Shown here in pieces: positions 1 through 5,723 of a DNA stretch of 6,284 bases. Each line of letters begins with the position of its first letter. Position 1 is the stretch's first letter. The DNA comes from Methanothrix sp. (GTDB lineage: Archaea > Halobacteriota > Methanosarcinia > Methanotrichales > Methanotrichaceae): positions 1 to 6,284 of the forward strand of contig JALNZQ010000163.1 of NCBI GenBank assembly GCA_023229165.1, written 5' to 3'. Under the pieces are notes generated by a model. The model was not told the origin of the DNA. It made no database searches and saw nothing but the letters and a program-made list of their open reading frames with translations. A program made the position numbers and the translations under genes.

Positions 1-93
1 TGGATGCAGAGAACACCTGCGATGGCAGAAGGACTGACTGATCATGTATGGACTATCAAGGAGCTAATGGCATTCAGGATACCAATTCAATGA
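1..93 (+). CDS. C-terminal end of an IS1-like DDE transposase (partial, cut by window edge)
   Basis: Plus-strand frame 1 is open from the left edge for 30 codons to a TGA at 91-93. The peptide contains RTPAMAEGLTDHVWTIKEL, which matches the C-terminal signature R-T-P-A-M-x-x-G-L-T-D-H-x-W-[TS]-x-x-E-L-[LM] that I recall from many archaeal and bacterial transposases annotated as IS1 family. In those proteins it follows the last catalytic acidic residue of the DDE domain. The start and catalytic core lie outside the window, so I cannot say whether the element is intact. The element should end shortly after the stop, but no terminal inverted repeat can be recognised with only one end visible. 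The family assignment rests on this motif alone; another DDE family with the same tail is possible. Confidence 0.65.
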   Translation, partial: WMQRTPAMAEGLTDHVWTIKELMAFRIPIQ

Positions 94-289
94 TATGAGT
101 ACACGACCTAAATTCGCATGAGGAGCCAATGGCTCATATTGCCTGCCTTTATACCAGGGAGGGAAAATCCTGGAAATGGAAACCGCATTTGGATCAGAGC
201 CTTTGATGAAAAAGTTCGAGGTTCGCATCTTTGATTTGATTAAGCTTTGAACCTTGATAAATATAACGCATATTGAAGACACAGGCCTT
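94..289. other. Intergenic stretch between transposase tail and orphan gene
   Basis: This stretch should contain the right end of the insertion sequence and the 3' flank of the minus-strand gene ending at 290. Two short inverted repeats are visible: GAGCC-AAT-GGCTC at 123-135 and CCAGG/CCTGG at 154-158 and 169-173. Neither is followed by a T-tract, so neither is a convincing terminator. The minus strand carries a 72-codon open frame (64-282, GTG start), but it runs antisense over the transposase end, has no ribosome binding site and has no recognisable motif. I do not call it a gene. Confidence 0.35.
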
Positions 290-1468
290 TTAATGAGGTG
301 TGTACAACTGGTCAGAACCGTCTTTATGAAGCCTTATTCCTATCCGTATTTCTTCTATATGGCTTAGATCCAATACAGGAAATATCCGGCTGTGCTGGCA
401 GAGGGCTTCATGTATCATGGCGAATATATCGGCCGTAATCTCCACGTGCTTCAAGCTGTCAAGCACCTTTTTGACAATCGGATCTTCCTCTATGTTTATT
501 ATATCGTTTATTATGCGAGCGCTCTCATTTTTAGCCCCTGTGCTCCACACTTCTATCAGCCTGCGCATTCTATAATTTATGGAATTGAACCATTCTATGT
601 TCTTTACTTTGTAATCAATCAGTATCCGGTCGATGAACTCATCTACCCCACCGACTATCATCGTATCACCAGACTCCTCTAAGAGATGGCTCAGGAATGA
701 TTTGTTGTTCATGAATATACTCCTAATTTCGCGGCAGTGGCACATCCATGCATCTTCTAAGTCAATACCGCAGCCAATACTAAGGTAGGGATCGAAACGC
801 CGATGAATGATGCTTTTTACTATAATCATATAAAAGTTCTCTCTGGTCTCTTTTGCCACCTTGATATTCGTTATGTGCTTCAACTGCATTGCTATACTCG
901 GAATAACTGGATTCTTTGGCGGATGGCCGGAGATCTCCCAATAAAATCCTTTGGTCTTATCAGTCTTTACGCCCAAAAACGCAATTCCGTAAACCTCCAT
1001 CAGGACCCTTCCGGCGATCCCGACCATCGACCGACCAATATAGTCGTACTGACCTCGATGGGAACTGTAATATTGGTTTAATACGGACTGTGTTATGTGT
1101 TTATAGTTTAAGTCATCTATAAGAAACAGAGTTCCGCTTTCCTCCGCCTCTAACGCTATCTCGGCAACGACCAGCCCTCCACCATCAAGACCTAAGCAAT
1201 CCTCAGAAGCATCTGCATCCCGCCCGAAAAAATGGGAAAAGGTTTCTGAAACATACGAAGGGCACGCAATATCCTTTTTGCCAACTCTGGGATCGATCAG
1301 CCAAATGTTGAGGCCGTATAGCTTTCCTTTTTTAATCAATGGCTCGCTATATTTAACCAAAAAAGGCCTGCCGTCCGAAGCATAGATTGCATAGCCTTCA
1401 GTTTTTCCGCCCTTCAAGAATGCCTCGACGTCGAATTCATGTTCGTTTTTCTTTATGAATCTCGACAT
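290..1468 (-). CDS. Orphan 392-aa protein, possible GNAT-like N-terminal half, unknown C-terminal half
   Basis: I do not recognise this family with certainty. The start is the ATG at 1468, because GGAGG lies 7 nt upstream; the frame stays open a further 84 codons to 1720 but without such support. Residues about 95-185 have a GNAT-like pattern: a strand pair (VVAEIALEAE, then GTLFLIDDLN), a glycine-containing turn before a helix (YIGRSMVGIAGRVLMEVYG, 143-161), and a strand followed by KGFYWEISGHPP (173-184). The last part resembles the FYxxxGF segment of N-acetyltransferases. The Q/RxxGxG/A acetyl-CoA loop is degenerate, so activity is uncertain. Residues 190-392 look mostly alpha-helical and charged, without motifs I know. 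There is no signal peptide or membrane segment, so it is probably cytoplasmic. Base composition is visibly more AT-rich than uvrC, and the gene sits beside an IS end, which is consistent with acquisition by transfer. Confidence 0.72.
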   Translation of the reverse strand: MSRFIKKNEHEFDVEAFLKGGKTEGYAIYASDGRPFLVKYSEPLIKKGKLYGLNIWLIDPRVGKKDIACPSYVSETFSHFFGRDADASEDCLGLDGGGLVVAEIALEAEESGTLFLIDDLNYKHITQSVLNQYYSSHRGQYDYIGRSMVGIAGRVLMEVYGIAFLGVKTDKTKGFYWEISGHPPKNPVIPSIAMQLKHITNIKVAKETRENFYMIIVKSIIHRRFDPYLSIGCGIDLEDAWMCHCREIRSIFMNNKSFLSHLLEESGDTMIVGGVDEFIDRILIDYKVKNIEWFNSINYRMRRLIEVWSTGAKNESARIINDIINIEEDPIVKKVLDSLKHVEITADIFAMIHEALCQHSRIFPVLDLSHIEEIRIGIRLHKDGSDQLYTPH

Positions 1469-1475
1469 GCTACAT

Positions 1476-1480
1476 CCTCC
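1476..1480 (-). promoter_or_regulatory. Shine-Dalgarno GGAGG that fixes the start at 1468
   Basis: On the minus strand the sequence reads GGGCGGGAGGATGTAGCATG. A perfect GGAGG is separated by 7 nt from the ATG at 1468. This is the strongest ribosome binding site in the window. It argues that the 84 upstream in-frame codons (to 1720) are 5' leader or chance open frame rather than protein. Confidence 0.8.
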
Positions 1481-1670
1481 CGCCCTTTCAAGCTGAGGAC
1501 ACAAGCGTCTATGGCAAGTATCGATAGCAAGAAACTGACTATTACGAAGGTCGCGGGATTCGTAAATATGATCTCTCCAAATTGTAAACTCGTACCACCT
1601 TAACAGGTTGACAATGGATAAAGCTTTCGATGCAACTATTTGTTTGTGAATATTATTATTATTTTCATCG

Positions 1671-1721
1671 AAAAAAACCAATCTGAGAGGTTCAAATAAT
1701 CTTGTGAAAAAAGGACACAAG
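1671..1721 (-). terminator. Probable uvrC transcription terminator
   Basis: Starting 20 nt after the uvrC stop, the minus strand has a perfect 6-bp inverted repeat CTTGTG/CACAAG (1701-1721) with a 9-nt loop that itself contains TTTTTT. A run of seven T follows at 1671-1677. Archaeal termination depends largely on T-runs, with hairpins optional, so the two T-tracts are the main evidence. The site also contains the far-upstream ATG at 1720, which makes that codon an unlikely start for the downstream gene. Confidence 0.5.
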
Positions 1722-1741
1722 ACAACGCTGCTACAAGCCCG

Positions 1742-3292
1742 TCACTCCGATATCGCCTTCTTTCGCAGCAAGCGGTTGTAGGCGATGGCAAATCTGTGCG
1801 CCTCGTCTCTGATCTCCTGCACGTAGAGCGATGCCTTCTCATTCTTCTTGATCTGCAGCGGTCCGTCCAGTCCCGGCACGTAGATCTCCTCCTCGCCCTT
1901 AGCCAGGGAGATGATGGGAATCTTCAGCCGCAGCTCTCGCAGCTCTGCCAGAGCCGATGAGAGCTGCCCCTTGCCACCGTCGATAACAATGAGGTCGGGC
2001 ATCTCCGTTTCCTCCTCCTTGAGGCGAGAGTAGCGGCGTCTAACTATCTCAGCGATGGAGGCGAAATCATCCACACCCTGCACGCTCTTGATTTTGAACC
2101 GCCGGTAGTTGCTCTTGTCCGGCCTGCCTCCCCGAAACTGCACCATGGAGCCCACTGAAAAGGTGCCGGCCAGGTGAGAGATGTCAAAGCACTCAATGAC
2201 CTGAGGAGTCTTGGGAAGATAGAGCGCCTCCACCAGGGCCTGCATCTTCATTCTGTCGCCGAAAAAGCATATCTCCACATTCTTTTTGGCCAGCTCCAGG
2301 AGCTCCTTCTTTTCACCCTGCTTGGGGACTGTGACGCGCACCTTTTTGCCCTTGACGTGGGAGAGAAAATCTACCAATGACTCATCCGGCGTCTCTTCCA
2401 TTATCAGCTCCTCAGGCGGCTCCCGCTCCGAGTAGTACTGCACCAAAAACTCCTCCAGGAAGTTCTCGCTCTGGGCAAAGACAAAGTCCTCTTTTCCCTC
2501 TAATGTGCCCCGGTAGACCTTGAAGAGCATGAGAAAGACGCTGGAGCCGTCCACCTGATAGCTGAGAACATCCTGATCGTACTTGCGGCTCTTCTCCACC
2601 TGCTGCCTCTCCTGCAGGTGCTGCAAAGCTGCAATCTCGTCCCGCAGTTCCATCGCTCTCTCGAACTCCTGCCGGGCGGAGAGCTGTGCCATCTCCCCCT
2701 GCAAAGATGCGACCAGCTCCCCTGTCTTGCCACCCAGGGCCGAGGCCGCCCTTTTTACCCGGGCCTGGTAGTCTGCCTCTCCTATCTTGCCAAGACACGG
2801 GGCCATGCAGTGGCCCAGGTGGTAGCGCAGGCATGCGCGCTTGGGAAGCCTTTTGCAGGTGCGTAGACCAAAAGTCTTGCGAAGGAGCTGATAGACGAAA
2901 GTCCTCTCCCGCGCGGAGGTGAATGGGCCGAAGAACGATCCCTTGCCGGAGGCCTTGCGGGATATTCTGATGCGCGGGAATCGCTCTTCTGTAAGCTCTA
3001 TGCAGGCATAACGGGAGGAGTCTTTGAGCTTGATGTTGTAGCGGGGCAGATGCTTCTTGATGAGGGTGTTTTCCAGGAGCAGCGCTTCGACCTCGGTGTT
3101 GGTGACGATATACTCCAATCCTTTGGCGGCAAGGATGAGAGCCTCTGTCCTGGGGCCGTGGTCCTGCTTATGGAAATAATTGGCGACCCGCTTCTTGAGA
3201 TCTCGGGCTTTGCCTACGTAGATCACCGTGCCCTGGCCGTCTGTGAAGAGATAGCATCCGGGATTATGCGGAAGGGAGTAAAGAGCGATCAT
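1742..3292 (-). CDS. uvrC: Excinuclease ABC subunit C (UvrC), 516 aa
   Basis: UvrC makes both incisions in UvrABC nucleotide excision repair after UvrB is loaded on damage. The N-terminal GIY-YIG nuclease (3' cut) shows PGCY (Y14), IYVGKA (Y25), R35 and E74. Four cysteines follow (C146, C154, C162, C166), in the place where E. coli UvrC binds a [4Fe-4S] cluster. The UVR helical hairpin for UvrB contact spans about 195-230. The RNase H-like nuclease (5' cut) has FDISH (D370), VDDF (D409), VIDGGKGQ (D438) and DEAHRFA (H499). The protein stops 17 residues after H499, so the C-terminal helix-hairpin-helix of the ~610-aa E. coli protein is absent; from memory this is usual in methanogen homologues. 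I chose the ATG at 3292 because MIALYSLPHNPGCY fits family N-termini. A TTG at 3337 would add 15 residues. Neither has a clear Shine-Dalgarno. No uvrA or uvrB is in the window. Confidence 0.96.
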   Translation of the reverse strand: MIALYSLPHNPGCYLFTDGQGTVIYVGKARDLKKRVANYFHKQDHGPRTEALILAAKGLEYIVTNTEVEALLLENTLIKKHLPRYNIKLKDSSRYACIELTEERFPRIRISRKASGKGSFFGPFTSARERTFVYQLLRKTFGLRTCKRLPKRACLRYHLGHCMAPCLGKIGEADYQARVKRAASALGGKTGELVASLQGEMAQLSARQEFERAMELRDEIAALQHLQERQQVEKSRKYDQDVLSYQVDGSSVFLMLFKVYRGTLEGKEDFVFAQSENFLEEFLVQYYSEREPPEELIMEETPDESLVDFLSHVKGKKVRVTVPKQGEKKELLELAKKNVEICFFGDRMKMQALVEALYLPKTPQVIECFDISHLAGTFSVGSMVQFRGGRPDKSNYRRFKIKSVQGVDDFASIAEIVRRRYSRLKEEETEMPDLIVIDGGKGQLSSALAELRELRLKIPIISLAKGEEEIYVPGLDGPLQIKKNEKASLYVQEIRDEAHRFAIAYNRLLRKKAISE

Positions 3293-3340
3293 GATTAGAA
3301 AGTAGCTGTATTTTCGGGCTATTTCATTGTAACTCAATCT

Positions 3341-3350
3341 CTAAAAATAG
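3341..3350 (-). promoter_or_regulatory. Weak candidate box A for uvrC
   Basis: The minus-strand CTATTTTTAG lies about 50 nt upstream of the preferred uvrC ATG and just downstream of the terminator of the preceding gene. A transcript starting about 25 nt after it would have a leader near 28 nt. The match to an archaeal TATA box is poor and rests mainly on position. Confidence 0.3.
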
Positions 3351-3355
3351 CTCGC

Positions 3356-3379
3356 AAAAAAATTAGTGACAAAATCACT
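3356..3379 (-). terminator. Hairpin and T-tract terminator overlapping the stop codon of the Cys-repeat gene
   Basis: On the minus strand AGTGA-TTTTG-TCACT (3365-3379) forms a perfect 5-bp stem with a 5-nt loop, followed by AA and seven T (3356-3362). The TGA stop at 3375-3377 is part of the 5' arm. The site separates the secreted-protein gene from uvrC and implies that uvrC has its own promoter. Confidence 0.6.
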
Positions 3380-4481
3380 CGGCAACTGTAAGATCTGCGT
3401 CTTCACCTCCATTATTGCTGTAATCGGTGTCGCCTCCCAGTCCCATGCAGTTGCATCTGCCGTTATCCCAGTAGCATCCATCCGAGCAATCTGCTACCGG
3501 ATTTGGTGCCGGGTTAAATGGTTCTGGTTCAGGCTCCGGGTTTGGATTGGGTACAGGTCCCGGCATGGGCTCAGGGTCTAGCCCCCGGCAGAGGCATTGG
3601 CCATTAATGTAGTCGCAGGTGGGATTTGACTCACATTCATTAACGGGATTGGGCACAGGTCCCGGCGGGCATTGACACTCTCCATCAGCCCAGAAGCAGC
3701 CTTGCTTATTCTCGCAGTCCGCTACGGGATTGGGGGCTGGCTTCATGTAGCATTGACAGCTTCCGTCACGCCATTCACATGTTTGTGTATCGGAACTCCT
3801 TGCCTCGCATTCTCTCTTGGGGTCTGGAGTGGGCTTGGGAATGGTGGGTGAATAGACATCGATGATGACAGCATTGCTGTAGCCGCTGTTAGCGGCAAAC
3901 AGGCTTCTGTGCCTGCCGGGCGAATCAGCATAATACCATATGTAGTAGTATCCGCTCTGTATCAATCCCAGGCTATATCCCAGGACATAGCCTCCGGGAT
4001 AGATCTCGTACATGGTGATGGGAGACGTCTGCGGCACATAGATCAGCTCTCGCGCCCATCCGCCCCAGGGCAGCGTAGCATATTGCGTCCAGCCAACGGC
4101 TCTCTCTATCCACAGGCCCGGATTATTGAGTGGATAGGTTGCAGTAAAGTCGTTCCAGGCCAGGTAGTCTCCATTGTAGTACATGTACCTGGGAGGACTC
4201 TTAAGAACTGCAGAAGGCATAAGCGTCTTCAGATCCGTAACAGGAGGGGCCTGCTCGGTGTAGGCGGCAATCTCCGTTCCTGCATCTTGTGAAGTCGCGA
4301 GCGGCGCGCCGGTATCGACAAAGGTGCCTTCCAGATCATTAGCCGAATCCAGAGAGCTGAATTCTGAAATAGTTAGATTCTCTGCACCAGAATTTCCGGA
4401 TTGGTCCAATCCTCCCAAAGATAGGCTGCAAAGAAGGATAGTGGCTATAGCAATCCGAAATAGCAAATTTTCGGCGTTCAT
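3375..4481 (-). CDS. Secreted or surface protein with four Cys4 repeats in a Pro-rich tail
   Basis: The function is unknown. The N-terminus (1-24) is a signal-peptide-like segment with hydrophobic core IAIATILLCSLSLGG; C18 has no proper lipobox. A low-complexity Ser/Thr/Asp region (25-90) follows. Residues about 95-210 form an aromatic-rich probable beta domain with YMYYNGDYLAWND, LWIERAVGW and SGYYYIWYYADSPGRHRSLF, which I associate from memory with Methanosarcinales surface proteins. The tail has four repeats, each introduced by P-x-P-[ND]-P and containing C-x-[WY]-x-[DN]-G-x-C-x-C. Their cysteines are 225/235/242/244, 256/262/269/271, 283/289/296/298 and 332/336/343/345. The longest linker (301-328) is rich in PEP and PNP. 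The end is acidic. Sixteen ordered cysteines suggest disulfide-knotted or metal-binding modules outside the cell. The ATG at 4481 has only a weak GTGAG upstream. There is no membrane anchor at the C-terminus. Confidence 0.88.
   Translation of the reverse strand: MNAENLLFRIAIATILLCSLSLGGLDQSGNSGAENLTISEFSSLDSANDLEGTFVDTGAPLATSQDAGTEIAAYTEQAPPVTDLKTLMPSAVLKSPPRYMYYNGDYLAWNDFTATYPLNNPGLWIERAVGWTQYATLPWGGWARELIYVPQTSPITMYEIYPGGYVLGYSLGLIQSGYYYIWYYADSPGRHRSLFAANSGYSNAVIIDVYSPTIPKPTPDPKRECEARSSDTQTCEWRDGSCQCYMKPAPNPVADCENKQGCFWADGECQCPPGPVPNPVNECESNPTCDYINGQCLCRGLDPEPMPGPVPNPNPEPEPEPFNPAPNPVADCSDGCYWDNGRCNCMGLGGDTDYSNNGGEDADLTVAE
3447..3809 (-). repeat. Four degenerate coding repeats (Cys4 modules)
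   Basis: This segment encodes residues 225-345 of the secreted protein. It contains four modules of the form C-x(n)-C-x-[WY]-x-[DN]-G-x-C-x-C, with first-to-second cysteine steps of 10, 6, 6 and 4 residues. The C-terminal half of each module is fixed in length, while the first loop and the Pro-rich linkers vary. The DNA copies have diverged, so this is an old protein-level repeat rather than a recent tandem duplication. Confidence 0.85.
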
Positions 4482-4567
4482 ATTCTCTCACATATTTATC
4501 TAATTATTAGTTTACCTGTAATGCCAGTTCTTACTTCATTTTTTAAAGTTATTCTCAATCCCATTAC

Positions 4568-4579
4568 GTATAAATTTTT
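4568..4579 (-). promoter_or_regulatory. Candidate box A (TATA) for the Cys-repeat gene
   Basis: The minus strand reads ACCAAAAATTTATACG here. TTTATA is a good archaeal TATA core and is preceded by an A-rich stretch that could serve as BRE. A start about 25 nt downstream would give a leader of roughly 65 nt to the ATG at 4481. AT-rich sequence closer to the gene (4491-4512) is an alternative. Confidence 0.45.
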
Positions 4580-4594
4580 GGTACTGTTTAGATG

Positions 4595-4741
4595 TTATGT
4601 TCGCCATTCAGGGCTAACCTCATATCGAGCTGAGACATTATAGCCGCGACCTGACGGCATTATATCCATATCAATCCCATGGACGTCCGCTGAAGCTACC
4701 TGACGCATATTCCGCAGCTCGTAATTTGACTTTTCGCAGTG
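4595..4741 (-). pseudogene. Possible 48-codon remnant of a secreted-protein gene
   Basis: After an in-frame TAG (4742-4744) the minus strand has 48 open codons ending at TAA (4595-4597). The peptide includes CEKSNYELRNMRQV, VHGIDMDIMPSGRGYNV and SARYEVSPEWRT. Its composition (alternating polar and hydrophobic residues, Gly, Tyr) looks like the end of an extracellular beta-rich protein rather than random translation. The first ATG is at 4708 (37 codons), with no Shine-Dalgarno. In the same frame, the codons before the TAG do not look like a protein. It could be a decayed 3' end, a short gene, or chance. Confidence 0.25.
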
Positions 4742-4781
4742 CTAGCTGAATGGCGACACATTGGAGCCAGATTGCCGGCGC

Positions 4782-4808
4782 AAAAAAATATTGACAGAAT
4801 GCAAAAAA
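4782..4808 (-). terminator. Two successive T-tracts, likely terminator of the 207-aa gene
   Basis: About 80-110 nt after the stop at 4890 the minus strand has CTTTTTTGC (six T, 4803-4808) and then ATTTTTTTGC (seven T, 4782-4788). Paired oligo-T tracts are typical of archaeal termination. A 5-bp hairpin GTCTT-ATGC-AAGAC (4877-4890) overlaps the stop codon but is not itself followed by T. Confidence 0.4.
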
Positions 4809-4889
4809 GAGGGCAGTCGGATCATGTCGACCTTCGTCCGCGCCAGACTGTAGGACCTCTGCGACTTTGCGGCGGCGTCTTGCATAAGA

Positions 4890-5513
4890 CTATGTAATTT
4901 GTGTCTTTACCGAGTCTATGATACTCTCTGTCGTCTCCCAGGGGAAATCGGAGCCAATGATACAAATTATCGATCCGGAACCATCCTTTTCGTCTGGACT
5001 GTATGCGGCGACATATGATGGGTCATTCTCTCCCGCATCGATAGTTAACAGAATTCCTTCGTGGCCGTCAATAGTATATGATTTGGTCTCATAATCAGCG
5101 CGACGAGGCATCATATCAGATTGCTCTATGCAATGCTCCAATGGCGATATCTGCATTTTTCCTGATATCTGCCCATCAAGCGGTCTGGATATGCTCATCT
5201 CGTGAACCTCGATCTGTACCTGGTCAGTGGTGCCTTCATAGGTCGCCGTTGCCGGGTAAATGGAATACTTAAAATCGGTATTCTCCTTGTCATAATCATG
5301 CTCCAATTCAGAGTTTTCTCCTTTTTCCAGGACATAAGACCCGGCAAGGGATAGGTTTAAAGATACATTGGCTGGGCCGAGCTGCATGGGCTCACCGGAA
5401 GCGAGCAGTACGGTCTCGTCGGAAGCGAGCAGTACGGTCTCGTCGGAAGCGAGAATTGCAGTTATTGCCAAGCCAATCAGGCAAAATACAACTAACAGAT
5501 TTCGTGTCTTCAT
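4890..5513 (-). CDS. Secreted protein of unknown function, 207 aa
   Basis: The function is unknown. The ATG at 5513 is chosen because GGAG lies 8 nt upstream; an ATG at 5531 would add six residues and overlap that site. Residues 1-22 form a signal peptide (MKTR, then LLVVFCLIGLAITAILA) with a plausible cleavage after A22. Immediately there, LASDETVL occurs twice (21-28, 29-36), followed by a partial LASG, encoded by a 24-bp tandem repeat. The mature part begins ANVSLNLSLAGSYVLEKGE and is acidic. Its C-terminal half has YTIDGHEGILLTID, SYVAAYSPD, SIICIIGSDFPWETTESIIDSVK, a strand-strand-helix ending that resembles small secreted domains I recall from Methanosarcinales. There are two cysteines in the mature part (C128, C184). 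There is no lipobox and no C-terminal membrane anchor, so it is probably released or loosely surface-bound. Confidence 0.87.
   Translation of the reverse strand: MKTRNLLVVFCLIGLAITAILASDETVLLASDETVLLASGEPMQLGPANVSLNLSLAGSYVLEKGENSELEHDYDKENTDFKYSIYPATATYEGTTDQVQIEVHEMSISRPLDGQISGKMQISPLEHCIEQSDMMPRRADYETKSYTIDGHEGILLTIDAGENDPSYVAAYSPDEKDGSGSIICIIGSDFPWETTESIIDSVKTQIT
5396..5453 (-). repeat. 24-bp in-frame tandem repeat, 2.4 exact copies
   Basis: On the plus strand the unit starting CGGAAGCGAGCAGTACGG repeats with period 24 from 5396 to 5453 without a mismatch. Each unit encodes LASDETVL. The array spans the predicted signal peptidase site, so the A-S junction after the hydrophobic core is present three times (A22-S23, A30-S31, A38-S39). 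Perfect identity implies recent duplication or length instability. Confidence 0.95.
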
Positions 5514-5519
5514 ATTGCA

Positions 5520-5525
5520 CACTCC
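5520..5525 (-). promoter_or_regulatory. Shine-Dalgarno GGAGTG selecting the ATG at 5513
   Basis: The minus strand reads GGAGTGTGCAATATGAAG. GGAG is 8 nt from the ATG at 5513. The upstream ATG at 5531 has no comparable site, so the shorter protein is preferred. Confidence 0.65.
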
Positions 5526-5558
5526 AAGCATTATATTAGTTCACCCTTGCGGAACGAT

Positions 5559-5569
5559 TAATAAATTTA
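5559..5569 (-). promoter_or_regulatory. Proximal candidate box A of the 207-aa gene
   Basis: The minus-strand TAAATTTATTA is centred about 50 nt upstream of the ATG at 5513. Initiation about 25 nt downstream would give a short leader of about 25 nt that still contains the Shine-Dalgarno. It competes with the distal candidate at 5623-5635. Confidence 0.35.
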
Positions 5570-5622
5570 GTGCCGAACGAACGCCAAAATCAATCCGGAC
5601 GGAATGTTTCAAAGAGGGCATA

Positions 5623-5635
5623 CTTATTTAAAACC
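5623..5635 (-). promoter_or_regulatory. Distal candidate box A of the 207-aa gene
   Basis: The minus-strand GGTTTTAAATAAG contains a TTTAAATA core close to the archaeal TATA consensus, just after the feoB terminator. Initiation about 25 nt downstream would give a leader of roughly 85 nt. Confidence 0.4.
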
Positions 5636-5645
5636 GTTCCTTTTT

Positions 5646-5690
5646 GAAAAATACCGACTAGATTGGATTCTTCAATCGAATGGTTAGTCG
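5646..5690 (-). terminator. feoB transcription terminator
   Basis: Starting 33 nt after the feoB stop, the minus strand has CGACTA (5685-5690) pairing with TAGTCG (5655-5660), and an inner GATTG/CAATC pair (5673-5677 with 5661-5665), joined through a 7-nt bulge. GTATTTTTC follows directly. The position between feoB and the next promoter supports the call. Confidence 0.6.
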
Positions 5691-5723
5691 ACTTCCTGCG
5701 GCAACGACTTTGATGCCCGCCTT

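Larger units (their letters stand above)
4482..4889. other. 408-bp intergenic region between the two secreted-protein genes
   Basis: The right part (4782-4889) holds T-tracts after the 207-aa gene. The middle (4595-4741) holds a 48-codon minus-strand open frame that may be a gene remnant. The left part (4482-4590) is AT-rich and carries the probable promoter of the Cys-repeat gene. I see no tRNA-like structure, direct repeat or plus-strand gene. Confidence 0.6.

Noticed and set aside
123..173. Two small inverted repeats near the IS end as terminal repeats or a terminator
   Set aside because: The stems are only 5 bp, there is no T-tract, and the other end of the element is not available for comparison.
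64..282. 72-codon minus-strand frame with GTG start
   Set aside because: It overlaps the transposase end in antisense, has no Shine-Dalgarno and shows no recognisable motif. An internal ATG at 228 is no better supported.
2412..2834. 140-codon minus-strand frame inside uvrC
   Set aside because: It is a Gly/Pro/Arg-rich shadow of the GC-rich uvrC coding sequence, which has clear family motifs in its own frame.
3909..4292. 127-codon plus-strand frame
   Set aside because: It lies antisense within the secreted Cys-repeat protein gene and has no motifs. The minus-strand frame has a signal peptide and ordered repeats.
5396..5453. Possible CRISPR-like array
   Set aside because: The 24-bp units are directly adjacent with no spacers and lie in frame within a coding region, so this is a simple tandem duplication.
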